Shown here piece after piece: positions 34,036-41,984 of a stretch of DNA of 64,000 nt. Position numbers and translations under genes: made by a program. Origin of the DNA: Pseudomonas sp. dw_358 (GTDB lineage: Bacteria > Pseudomonadota > Gammaproteobacteria > Pseudomonadales > Pseudomonadaceae); NCBI RefSeq assembly GCF_018449655.1, contig NZ_JAAVUX010000013.1:94841-158840 (forward strand), in the 5' to 3' direction. The notes under the pieces are model-generated. The model was not told where the DNA came from. It saw nothing but the letters and a program-made list of their open reading frames with translations, and ran no database searches. Every line of letters starts with the position of its first letter. The first letter of the stretch is position 1.

Positions 34036-37000
34036 GTGACCCTCCCAGGTACCCAGCGCATCGCCAAGATTCGCCGCGACTACAACCGCTGGGTCGCCGA
34101 CGAAAGCATGGAGGACTACGCCCTGCGCTACGCCCCCTCTTCGTTTCGGCGCTGGAGCGAAGGGCGCATCGTCAACACGGCCCTCAGCTCGGTGTCGTTC
34201 CTGGTACTGGAGGCCATCGGCGGCACGCTGGTGATGAACTACGGCTTCACCAACACCTTCTGGGCGGTGCTGGCGGTGGCGCTGATCATCCTGCTCACCG
34301 GCCTGCCCATCAGCTACTACGCCGCCCGCTACGGCGTCGACATGGACCTGCTGACCCGGGGCGCGGGCTTCGGCTACATCGGCTCGACCATCACCTCGCT
34401 GATCTACGCCAGTTTCACCTTCCTGTTCTTCGCCCTGGAAGCGGCAATCATGGCCCTGGCCCTTGAGCTGTACTTCCACATCCCGCTGGCCTGGGGCTAT
34501 GTGCTCTGTTCGGTGATTATCATTCCGCTGGTGGCCTACGGTTTTACCCTCATCAGCCGCCTGCAGATGTGGTCGCAGCCGCTGTGGCTGGGGCTGCTCA
34601 TCGTTCCCTACGGGTTCATCCTCTGGAAAAGCCCCGACACGTTGAGCGACTTCACCTCCTTCGCCGGCCGCCATGGCGAGGCCGGGACCTTCGACTTGCT
34701 GCTGTTCGGCGCAGCCTTGAGCGTGGTGCTGTCGCTGGTCACGCAGATCGGCGAGCAGGTCGATTACATCCGCTTCCTGCCGCAACGCACCGCCGACAAC
34801 AACCTGCGCTGGTGGACCGCCCTGCTGCTGGCCGGGCCCGGCTGGATCGTGCCCGGCGCGCTGAAGCTGATGGCCGGTGCCTTCCTTGCGTTCCTGGCAA
34901 TCGAGCATGAAGTGCCGGTGGGCCGCGCGGTGGAGCCGACGCAGATGTATCTGGTGGCGTACAGCTACGTCTTCCGCTCGCCGGAGTGGGCCATGGCCGC
35001 CATGGCCCTGCTGGTGGTGATCTCGCAAATGAAGATCAACCTGACCAATGCGTATGCCGGTTCGCTGGCCTGGTCGAACTTCTTTGCCCGCATGACCCAC
35101 AGCCACCCAGGCCGGGTGGTCTGGCTGGTGTTCAACGTCGGCATCGCCCTGCTGCTGATGGAGATGGGCATCTTCGACGCCATCGGCGAGGTGCTCGGGC
35201 TATACGCCAACCTGGCCATCGCCTGGATCGGCGCGTTGGTGGCGGACCTGGTGATCAACAAACCATTGGGGCTGTCACCGCCCTACATCGAGTTCAAGCG
35301 CGCGCACCTCTACGACGTCAATCCGGTGGGGGTCGGTGCCATGGGCGTGGCGTCGCTGGTGTCGCTGCTCGCGCATTTCGGTGCGTTCGGCAGCCTGGCC
35401 CAGGCCGCACCGCCACTGTTGGCGTTGATTACCGCCCTGGTGACTTCGCCGCTGATCGCCTGGCTCACCGCCGGGCGCTATTACCTGGCCCGGCAGAGCG
35501 ACAGCCAACTGCTCTACCCCACCGGGGCCACTGCCACGGTCACCTGCGGGGTGTGCAGCAATGCCTTCGAGCGACCGGACATGGCATGGTGCCCGGCCTA
35601 TGCATCGCCCATCTGCTCGCTGTGCTGCTCGCTGGAGGTGCGCTGCGGCGATCAGTGCAAACCGCGCTCGCGCCTGCTGATGCAAGTGGAAGACTGGCTG
35701 GCGCGGCTGCTGCCCCAGTCTTTTTCGCGCAACCTGCACACTCGCCTGGCCCACTACATGGGCATTCTAGCGGTGCTGATCGCGCTGCTCTCCGGCGCAC
35801 TGGCGCTGGTGTATACCCAGGTTACCCATAACCTGGCGCAAGAGTCCTGGCAGACCCAACACACCCTGACCCTGGCTTTTATCAAGGCGTTCATGGCCCT
35901 GTGCGTATTCGCAGCCGTGCTGGCCTGGTGGGTGGTCCTGACCCGCGAAAGCCGCCACGTCGCCCAGGAAGAATCCGAACGCCAGACCGCGCTGCTGATG
36001 CAGGAAATCGAAGCCCACGAGCAGACCGACCTGGCCCTGCAACGGGCCAAGGAAGCGTCCGAAGCGGCCAATGCCGCCAAGAGCCGCTACATCACCGGCT
36101 TGTCCCATGAGCTGCGCACGCCGCTCAACAGCATTCTTGGCTACACACAGATCCTGCAACGGGACGCCAGCACGCCGCCGCGCCAGCAGGAAGGGCTGGC
36201 GACCATACTGCGCAACAGCTCGCACCTGCTGTCGTTGATTGACGGCCTGCTGGACGTGGCCAAGATCGAGGCCGGCAAGCTGCGCCTGGAGCTGTCGGAA
36301 ATCGCCTTCCTCGACTTCATCCAGGACCTGGAGCGGCTGTTCGCCCCGGCGGCCCGGGACAAAGGGCTGGACTTTCGCCTGCAGATCATCGGCGACCTGC
36401 CGCCCGTGGTGCGCGGGGACGAGAAACGCATTCGCCAGATCCTGATCAACCTGCTGGGCAATGCGGTGAATTTCACCGACAGCGGCGAGGTCTGCCTGCG
36501 GGTCAGCTACCGACGCCAGACCGCGACCCTGGAAATCATCGACAGCGGCATCGGCATTGCCGAGGACCAGCTTGAGCGGATCTTCCAGCCCTTCGAGCGC
36601 GGCGACACCGACCGCCAGGACAAGGGCGTCGGCCTGGGCCTGACCATCACCCGCATGCTCACCGCACTGATGGGCGGCGAGCTGTCGGTGAGCAGCGTGC
36701 CCGGGGGCGGGTCGCGCTTTCAGGTGCGCCTGTACCTTTCGCAAGTGCGCGTGCCCAAGGCGATCATCCACGCCGACCACGACCTGATCGGCTACGAAGG
36801 GCCGCCCCGGCTGGTGCTGGTGGTGGACGATCACATCGAACACCGCAACGTCATCAGCGGCATGCTCGTGCCCCTGGGCTTCAACGTCGCCCAGGCCGCC
36901 AACGGTCAGGAAGCCATCCGCCAGGTCTCATTGCTCAAGCCCGACCTGATTCTCATGGACCTGTCCATGCCGCACATGGACGGCTGGGAAACCAGCCGGC

Positions 37001-37410
37001 TGATCCGCCGCAACGTACATTGCTTGACCCCCATCGTCGTGGTCTCCGCCCATGCCAACGCACTGGTGGACGAGCGTGCCGAAAATGGCCTGGTCAACAT
37101 CGACTATCTGGCCAAGCCCGTGCACTTGCAACACCTGCTGGACCGCATCCAGCATCACTTGCAATTGACCTGGTCACGCCGGGCCGCCGTTGCTCCCGTC
37201 AACGCGCCACCCGCACAGGCTCTGGCCCGCGGCGACCTGGAGCTGCTCAAGGAGCTGTGCGCCGATGGCGACATCATCTCGGTGCAGCAACAGCTGTCGC
37301 GCATGGCCGAGCACGGGCCGGACAGCGTCATCGCCCACCTGCGCGCGCTGGCCAAAGGCTTTCGCCTGGCCGAACTGGAGCGCACACTGACCGAGAGCCT
37401 CAATGACTGA
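34036..37410 (+). CDS. NCS1 permease-histidine kinase-receiver fusion (hybrid sensor)
   Basis: This protein has about 1124 residues. Residues about 20-495 are an NCS1 (purine-cytosine permease) domain with roughly twelve helices, opening DYNRWVADESMEDYALRY and including GAGFGYIGSTITS and QMKINLTNAYAGSLAW. Residues 504-541 form a linker with eight cysteines (CGVC, then C519, ICSLCC, C537, C541). Two more helices follow (about 576-592 and 618-636), then a coiled coil. HisKA has SHELRTPLNS (His691), HATPase has DSGIGI near 836 and GVGLGLTI. The receiver has DD931/932 and phospho-Asp975 in LILMDLSMP, and a helical tail ends the protein. I start at GTG 34036 (AGGAG six bases ahead) rather than TTG 34018. 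It overlaps the response regulator by 8 bases and is divergent from the urt-fmd operon, so I infer it senses urea, an amide or a related nitrogen compound. Confidence 0.9.
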   Translation: MTLPGTQRIAKIRRDYNRWVADESMEDYALRYAPSSFRRWSEGRIVNTALSSVSFLVLEAIGGTLVMNYGFTNTFWAVLAVALIILLTGLPISYYAARYGVDMDLLTRGAGFGYIGSTITSLIYASFTFLFFALEAAIMALALELYFHIPLAWGYVLCSVIIIPLVAYGFTLISRLQMWSQPLWLGLLIVPYGFILWKSPDTLSDFTSFAGRHGEAGTFDLLLFGAALSVVLSLVTQIGEQVDYIRFLPQRTADNNLRWWTALLLAGPGWIVPGALKLMAGAFLAFLAIEHEVPVGRAVEPTQMYLVAYSYVFRSPEWAMAAMALLVVISQMKINLTNAYAGSLAWSNFFARMTHSHPGRVVWLVFNVGIALLLMEMGIFDAIGEVLGLYANLAIAWIGALVADLVINKPLGLSPPYIEFKRAHLYDVNPVGVGAMGVASLVSLLAHFGAFGSLAQAAPPLLALITALVTSPLIAWLTAGRYYLARQSDSQLLYPTGATATVTCGVCSNAFERPDMAWCPAYASPICSLCCSLEVRCGDQCKPRSRLLMQVEDWLARLLPQSFSRNLHTRLAHYMGILAVLIALLSGALALVYTQVTHNLAQESWQTQHTLTLAFIKAFMALCVFAAVLAWWVVLTRESRHVAQEESERQTALLMQEIEAHEQTDLALQRAKEASEAANAAKSRYITGLSHELRTPLNSILGYTQILQRDASTPPRQQEGLATILRNSSHLLSLIDGLLDVAKIEAGKLRLELSEIAFLDFIQDLERLFAPAARDKGLDFRLQIIGDLPPVVRGDEKRIRQILINLLGNAVNFTDSGEVCLRVSYRRQTATLEIIDSGIGIAEDQLERIFQPFERGDTDRQDKGVGLGLTITRMLTALMGGELSVSSVPGGGSRFQVRLYLSQVRVPKAIIHADHDLIGYEGPPRLVLVVDDHIEHRNVISGMLVPLGFNVAQAANGQEAIRQVSLLKPDLILMDLSMPHMDGWETSRLIRRNVHCLTPIVVVSAHANALVDERAENGLVNIDYLAKPVHLQHLLDRIQHHLQLTWSRRAAVAPVNAPPAQALARGDLELLKELCADGDIISVQQQLSRMAEHGPDSVIAHLRALAKGFRLAELERTLTESLND

Positions 37411-38062
37411 CCTCGCCAGCCCATCCAAGGGCACCATCCTGATCGTCGACGACGCCCCGGACAACCTGGCGTTGCTGTCTGACGCCCTGGATGACGCCGG
37501 CTACCGGGTGTTGGTGGCGCTGGACGGCAACAGCGCCCTGAACCGCATCCAGCGCCGGCGCCCGGACCTGATCCTGCTGGACGCCCTGATGCCAGGGCTG
37601 GACGGCTTCGATACCTGCCGGCGGATCAAGGCCAACGCCGGCAGCGCCGACATTCCAGTGCTGTTCATGACCGCATTGACCGAAAGCGAGCACGTGGTCA
37701 AAGGCTTCGAAGCCGGTGCCATCGACTACGTGACCAAGCCTATCGAATGCAACGAAGTGCTGGCGCGGGTGGCCTCGCATCTGCGCACCGCGCGCATCCT
37801 GCAATCGGCTACCGCACGCAAGGCCGCCCCGGCAAGCTTCGAAGACCCGGGTGTGCGACGCTTTCTCGGCACGCGCTTTCAACTCACCGAGCGGGAAGTC
37901 GAAGTGCTGCACTGGGTCACCTGTGGCAAGACCAACAAGGACATCGCCGATATTCTCGGCCTGAGCCCGCGTACGGTGAACAAGCACCTGGAGCACATCT
38001 ACATCAAGCTGGGCGTGGAAACCCGCACGGCGGCCGCCTCGGTGGCATTACAAGCCCTGTAG
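37403..38062 (+). CDS. LuxR/FixJ-type response regulator
   Basis: This 219-residue regulator has a receiver domain (acidic pair D16/D17, phospho-acceptor D60 in LILLDALMPGLDG, conserved T90 and K112). Its C-terminal LuxR-type helix-turn-helix (about residues 155-212) reads LTEREVEVLHWVTCGKTNKD, then SPRTVNKHLEHIYIKLGV. Its ATG lies within the end of the kinase gene (8-base overlap), so the two are translationally coupled and form a cognate pair. It should bind DNA as a dimer when phosphorylated. The perfect inverted repeat at 33878-33899 is the best candidate target, giving control of urtABCDE-fmdAB. Confidence 0.92.
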   Translation: MTDLASPSKGTILIVDDAPDNLALLSDALDDAGYRVLVALDGNSALNRIQRRRPDLILLDALMPGLDGFDTCRRIKANAGSADIPVLFMTALTESEHVVKGFEAGAIDYVTKPIECNEVLARVASHLRTARILQSATARKAAPASFEDPGVRRFLGTRFQLTEREVEVLHWVTCGKTNKDIADILGLSPRTVNKHLEHIYIKLGVETRTAAASVALQAL

Positions 38063-38151
38063 GGCTGCGCACGCGCCTGCGCCGCTCGGGTTCGGCACAA
38101 AGCAGCACCTGCTATTGTCCATAGTCCTCTCAACCCGAAACGAGCCCCGCC

Positions 38152-39132
38152 ATGAACTACTCCCGACTCGGTACCACCGGCCTGCAAGTCTCGCCCCTGT
38201 GCCTGGGCTGCATGACCTACGGCACCCCGGACCGTGGCAACCACAGCTGGACCCTCCCCGAAGAGCAGAGCCGCCCGCTGATCCGCCAGGCCGTGGAAGC
38301 CGGCATCAACTTCTTCGACACCGCCAACGTTTACTCCGACGGCACCTCGGAAGAAATCGTCGGCCGCGCCCTCAAGGAATTCACCCGCCGCGATGAAGTG
38401 GTGATCGCCACCAAGGTCCACGGGCGCATGCACCCCGGCCCCAACGGGGCCGGCCTGAGCCGCAAGGCGATCTTCCAGGAACTCGACAACTCCCTGCGCC
38501 GCTTGGGCACCGACTATGTCGACCTCTACCAGATTCACCGCTTCGACTATCAAGTGCCCGTCGAAGAAACCCTCGAAGCCCTGCACGACCTGGTCAAGGC
38601 CGGCAAGGTCCGCTACCTGGGCGCCTCGTCGATGTACGCCTGGCAGTTCGCAACGATGCTGCACACCGCCAAAGCCAACGGCTGGACCCGGTTTGCGACC
38701 ATGCAGAACTACGTCAACCTGCTGTACCGCGAGGAGGAACGCGAGATGCTGCCGCTGTGCCAGGCCGAAGGCATTGGCGTGATCCCCTGGAGCCCGCTGG
38801 CCCGCGGTCGTCTTACCCGCCCGTGGGACCAGACCAGCGCACGGGCCGAGAGCGACCAGTTCGGCAAGAGCCTCTACCAGCAGACCGCCGACGCTGACCG
38901 CAAAGTCGTCGAAGCCGTGGCGGCCGTGGCCAGCCAGCGTGGCGTGCCGCCGGCCCAGGTGGCGCTGGCCTGGGTGCGCTCGCGGCCGGCGGTCAGTGCG
39001 CCGATTGTCGGCGCGTCGCGTGCCGGGCATCTGGAAGACGCGATTGCAGCACTGACGCTGACACTGAGCACCGAAGAGCTGGCGCAACTGGAAGCGCCCT
39101 ACGTGCCCCATACGGTCGTCGGCTTCGCCTGA
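38152..39132 (+). CDS. aldo/keto reductase (YajO/Tas-like)
   Basis: This 326-residue AKR-superfamily protein begins MNYSRLGTTGLQVSPLCLGC. It has FFDTANVYSDGTSEEIVGRAL (Asp/Tyr of the tetrad), VVIATKVHG (Lys) and LYQIHRFDYQVP (His), so the catalytic tetrad looks complete. YajO-like members reduce 1-deoxy-xylulose-5-phosphate or assorted aldehydes; the natural substrate is unknown. It lies 89 bases after the response-regulator gene on the same strand, a gap that probably holds its own promoter. Confidence 0.88.
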   Translation: MNYSRLGTTGLQVSPLCLGCMTYGTPDRGNHSWTLPEEQSRPLIRQAVEAGINFFDTANVYSDGTSEEIVGRALKEFTRRDEVVIATKVHGRMHPGPNGAGLSRKAIFQELDNSLRRLGTDYVDLYQIHRFDYQVPVEETLEALHDLVKAGKVRYLGASSMYAWQFATMLHTAKANGWTRFATMQNYVNLLYREEEREMLPLCQAEGIGVIPWSPLARGRLTRPWDQTSARAESDQFGKSLYQQTADADRKVVEAVAAVASQRGVPPAQVALAWVRSRPAVSAPIVGASRAGHLEDAIAALTLTLSTEELAQLEAPYVPHTVVGFA

Positions 39133-39146
39133 GTGGATGTCAACCT

Positions 39147-39284
39147 TTGCTCAAGCTGTGCCTGGCGCACCTGAAGCGCGAAGCGAAGATTCGCGAAAGC
39201 AACCGGCTGGGCACCGCTGATACGGAACGGTTCGACAAGGTATTGCGCGATAAAGGCTGGGTAGCATGGCGCCGATGGCGATGA
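39147..39284 (+). pseudogene. possible short gene or gene remnant
   Basis: An open frame of 45 codons starting TTG encodes a strongly basic peptide (LKREAKIRESNRLG, then RFDKVLRDKGW, ending WRRWR). No ribosome site is seen, and no family is recognised. It occupies a 208-base gap between the reductase and a permease gene. It could be the decayed end of a former gene or chance coding; I report it because the gap otherwise holds nothing. Confidence 0.2.
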
Positions 39285-39340
39285 ATTCGGACCGGTGTTC
39301 GGGCGTGTAGCTCACTGCGTGGCGGGAATCAGCGAGTCGC

Positions 39341-40114
39341 TCAGAAACGGCCCTTGCCCGCCCATCGGGTCAGGCACCACAGCGGAAACGGCAGGGTCAC
39401 CAACAGCAACAGCCACACCAGTGCATACACCGCGTCGACCCCGTCGTTCTGCAGGTTGACGAACAGCTTGACCGGGATGCCCTGAGGGAAATAGGCAAAG
39501 ACCATGACGATACCGAATTCGCCGATGACCCGGCCCCAGACGATCGCCACAGCGGTGGCCAGGGCGCGGCGCGCCAGCGGCAGGGTCACCCGCCAGAAGC
39601 TCTGCCAGGCCGTACAGCCGAGGCTTCTCGAGGCTTCCTCCAGTTTGTGCGGCACGTCAGCGAAGGCCGCGGTCGCGCAAAGGACGAAATACGCCACGCC
39701 CCCGTAGAACTGCGCGACGATAAAGGCAGCCGCATTATTGGAGAGGGCCAGGCCCATTCGCCCGAGAAATTCGCCCAGCGTGGCGTAGGGCCCGAAGGTC
39801 GACACCAGCAGGATCCCCATCGCCAGCGGCGGAGTCAGCAGTGCGATCACCACCAGAGCTTGCACCCAGCCTTTGAGGGGGGACGCCGTGTGCGCCAACC
39901 AGAAGGCCAAGGGCACACCGAGGAGGACGATCAGCAGCATCGACAGGCTGGTCAGGCCCAGAGAGGTCCCGACAGCTTGCCAATCGCCGTACGCCAGGTG
40001 CAGCTCACCCCAGGAGGTTTGCTGCACCAGCACCACAAATGGCAGGGCCACCAGCACGCCGGCCGGCACGCCGATCCAGCCAAAATAACGGGCTGCGGGC
40101 CGGTGCGCCGTCAT
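39341..40114 (-). CDS. molybdate/tungstate-type ABC transporter permease
   Basis: This 257-residue permease resembles ModB/WtpB. It has about six helices, an EAA loop (LEEASRSLGCTAWQSFWRVT) and GRVIGEFGIVMVFAYFPQGI near the end, parallel to GEFGVVLMIGG of ModB. Its ATG overlaps the stop of the binding-protein gene as ATGA, so the two are coupled. No ATPase gene follows; the frame is followed by 208 bases of non-coding sequence. It may use ModC encoded about 18 kb away. Confidence 0.82.
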   Translation of the reverse strand: MTAHRPAARYFGWIGVPAGVLVALPFVVLVQQTSWGELHLAYGDWQAVGTSLGLTSLSMLLIVLLGVPLAFWLAHTASPLKGWVQALVVIALLTPPLAMGILLVSTFGPYATLGEFLGRMGLALSNNAAAFIVAQFYGGVAYFVLCATAAFADVPHKLEEASRSLGCTAWQSFWRVTLPLARRALATAVAIVWGRVIGEFGIVMVFAYFPQGIPVKLFVNLQNDGVDAVYALVWLLLLVTLPFPLWCLTRWAGKGRF

Positions 40115-41037
40115 TTGTGCAGGGCTTCGCCTTTGGGCTCGCCGTAGCCATTCTGGCTGAACAGCGCCTGGCCCTGATCCGAGCGCAGGAAGTCGACGAA
40201 GGCCTGGGCCTGCTTGGGATCAGGGGCATTCTTCAGCACGGCGGCATAGAACACCAGCGGCTGCGCGGTGAACATCTGTGGCAGGCCGGCGCTGCCGGTC
40301 AGGGTCAGGATCACCGTGTCGTACCAGTCCTTGGCGTAGGCCGGGTTGCTCAGGTTGATTTCATCGGGCAGAGACACATAGGGCAGGTGGGCGGACCGCG
40401 TGGCGCTTTCATACCCCGATGCCGCGTCCAGTTGCCCGGCCTGCAAGCGCGTGAGCAAGCCGCCCTCCGCGTAGACCTGGGAAGGGTTTTCCACCGCTCC
40501 CAGCACGGCATCGCTCAAGCCCGGTTGGTTGTAGTACTTCTCGGCGAGCATGAAGGTGAGAAGGATGTTCTGGCCCTGAGGGTCGGTGCGGGCATCGGTG
40601 CGGCCGAACTTCAGGCCCGGCTGCTTGAGCACCTGCCACCAAGGCGTAACCGGATTGGCCTGGTTGCTGGCGGCCAGCGCGGCGGCGAACTGGCTCTTGG
40701 GGTTGTAGGCGATGACCATGCGCGTACTGGCCACCGGGACGGCCTCATCCACCAGCCCGGCCTTCTCGAGGACCTTGATCGGGCCCGGCGTGATCGAAAC
40801 AAACACATTGGCCGTCGCCTTGCCGGCGGCAAGCAACTTGGCCAGGCCGTAGGCGCCTTCGCCCTGGCCCTGGTAATTGACGTGCTGCTGACTGGCAAAG
40901 GCGGGGCCGATGAATTTGTCCATCACCACGCCCATGGACCCGGCGTATGCGACGCGAAAGTCCTCTGCTGCCAGGCTGGCGGTCGACGCCGCCAGTAGCA
41001 GGCCACCCAGGGTCAGGGTCAATACTTGTCTGATCAC
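40111..41037 (-). CDS. WtpA-like oxyanion-binding protein
   Basis: This 308-residue exported protein has a signal peptide ending ASLAAEDF, then VAYAGSMGVVMDKFIGPAF and YQGQGEGAYGLAKLL. That is the pattern of the archaeal-type molybdate/tungstate binding proteins (WtpA/ModA class), in which an early Ser and later main-chain atoms hold the oxyanion. FGRTDARTDPQGQNILL is another conserved patch. It heads a two-gene unit with the permease. The 24-base ModE-like operator 18 bases upstream supports molybdate or tungstate over other substrates. Confidence 0.8.
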   Translation of the reverse strand: MIRQVLTLTLGGLLLAASTASLAAEDFRVAYAGSMGVVMDKFIGPAFASQQHVNYQGQGEGAYGLAKLLAAGKATANVFVSITPGPIKVLEKAGLVDEAVPVASTRMVIAYNPKSQFAAALAASNQANPVTPWWQVLKQPGLKFGRTDARTDPQGQNILLTFMLAEKYYNQPGLSDAVLGAVENPSQVYAEGGLLTRLQAGQLDAASGYESATRSAHLPYVSLPDEINLSNPAYAKDWYDTVILTLTGSAGLPQMFTAQPLVFYAAVLKNAPDPKQAQAFVDFLRSDQGQALFSQNGYGEPKGEALHK

Positions 41038-41055
41038 AGCGACTGCCTCTTCTCT

Positions 41056-41079
41056 CGATATGTAGAACGGTACATAGCG
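41056..41079. promoter_or_regulatory. ModE-type operator upstream of the WtpA-like gene
   Basis: CGATATGTA-GAACGG-TACATAGCG is a 24-base inverted repeat with perfect TATGTA/TACATA arms. It has the same length, spacer and CG ends as the modA operator at 19384-19407. It lies 18 bases before the ATG. This is sequence evidence that both systems answer to one regulator. Confidence 0.68.
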
Positions 41080-41124
41080 AGCGATAGTAGCCGAGTGATG
41101 GCGAGGGCGTCCTGTGAAACCGCC

Positions 41125-41871
41125 TCAAGGTGCCGCGAGCTTTCGCTGCCGCGCCCGCCGGGTGAACATGTTCAATGCTTCGATGGCCGCCGAGAAGGTC
41201 ATGGCGGTGTACACATAGCCCTTGGGCACATGCACGCCGAAGCCTTCGGCGATCAAGGTCATGCCGATCATGATCAGGAAGCCCAGGGCCAGCATCACCA
41301 CGGTGGGGTTGGCATCAATGAACTTTGCCAACGGCTCGGCCGCCAGCAACATCACCAGCACCGCCACCACCACCGCGATCATCATGATCGGCAGGTGCGG
41401 CGTCATGCCCACGGCGGTGACGATGCTGTCGATGGAGAACACCAGGTCGAGCATCAGAATCTGGCAAATGGCGGCGGCAAAGCCGATGGCCATCTGGCCA
41501 CCGACGCTGTCCTCTTCCTTGCTCACCGGGTCGACACTGTGATGGATTTCGCGGGTGGCCTTCCACACCAGGAACAGGCCACCGGCGATCAGAATCATGT
41601 CCTTCCAGGAAAACGCCTGACCCATGACTTCCACCACAGGCTCGGTGAGCTTGACGATGAACGCCACGGTGCTGAGCAAGCCCAGGCGCATGATCAGCGC
41701 CAGGCTGATGCCGATGCGGCGGGCCTTGGCCTGAAATTGCACCGGTAGCTTGTTGGTCAGAATCGAAATGAAGATCAGGTTGTCGATGCCCAGCACGACT
41801 TCCATCACGATCAAGGTTGCCAACGCCAGCCAGGCGGTGGGGCTGGCGGCCAGTTCCAGAAGATATTCCAT
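41125..41871 (-). CDS. TerC family integral membrane protein
   Basis: This 248-residue TerC-fold protein has about seven helices. Family signatures are ATLIVMEVVLGIDNLIFISIL (acidic pair within helix 1-2) and MLDLVFSIDSIVTAVGM, whose aspartates are thought to bind metal. TerC proteins act in tellurite resistance or, in MeeF/Alx-type members, manganese export and metalation of exported enzymes. The true role here is unknown. It is divergent from the NhaR-like gene, sharing 113 bases. Confidence 0.88.
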   Translation of the reverse strand: MEYLLELAASPTAWLALATLIVMEVVLGIDNLIFISILTNKLPVQFQAKARRIGISLALIMRLGLLSTVAFIVKLTEPVVEVMGQAFSWKDMILIAGGLFLVWKATREIHHSVDPVSKEEDSVGGQMAIGFAAAICQILMLDLVFSIDSIVTAVGMTPHLPIMMIAVVVAVLVMLLAAEPLAKFIDANPTVVMLALGFLIMIGMTLIAEGFGVHVPKGYVYTAMTFSAAIEALNMFTRRARQRKLAAP

Positions 41872-41954
41872 GGGTGTGCAGCTCTGTCGAGGTGAATGCG
41901 TGAAGTCTAGACAGGTTTACACCTCCGTAAAATTCGTATTTATTGGCGCCATAC

Positions 41955-41969
41955 TTCGGCCAAACCGAA
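41955..41969. promoter_or_regulatory. LysR-type operator between terC-like and nhaR-like genes
   Basis: TTCGG-CCAAA-CCGAA is a perfect 5+5 inverted repeat containing a T-N11-A motif, 15 bases before the GTG of the LysR-type gene. This is a common position for autoregulation by a LysR regulator, and the site may also affect the divergent TerC gene. Confidence 0.45.
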
Positions 41970-41984
41970 TAATTGGAGCGTACC

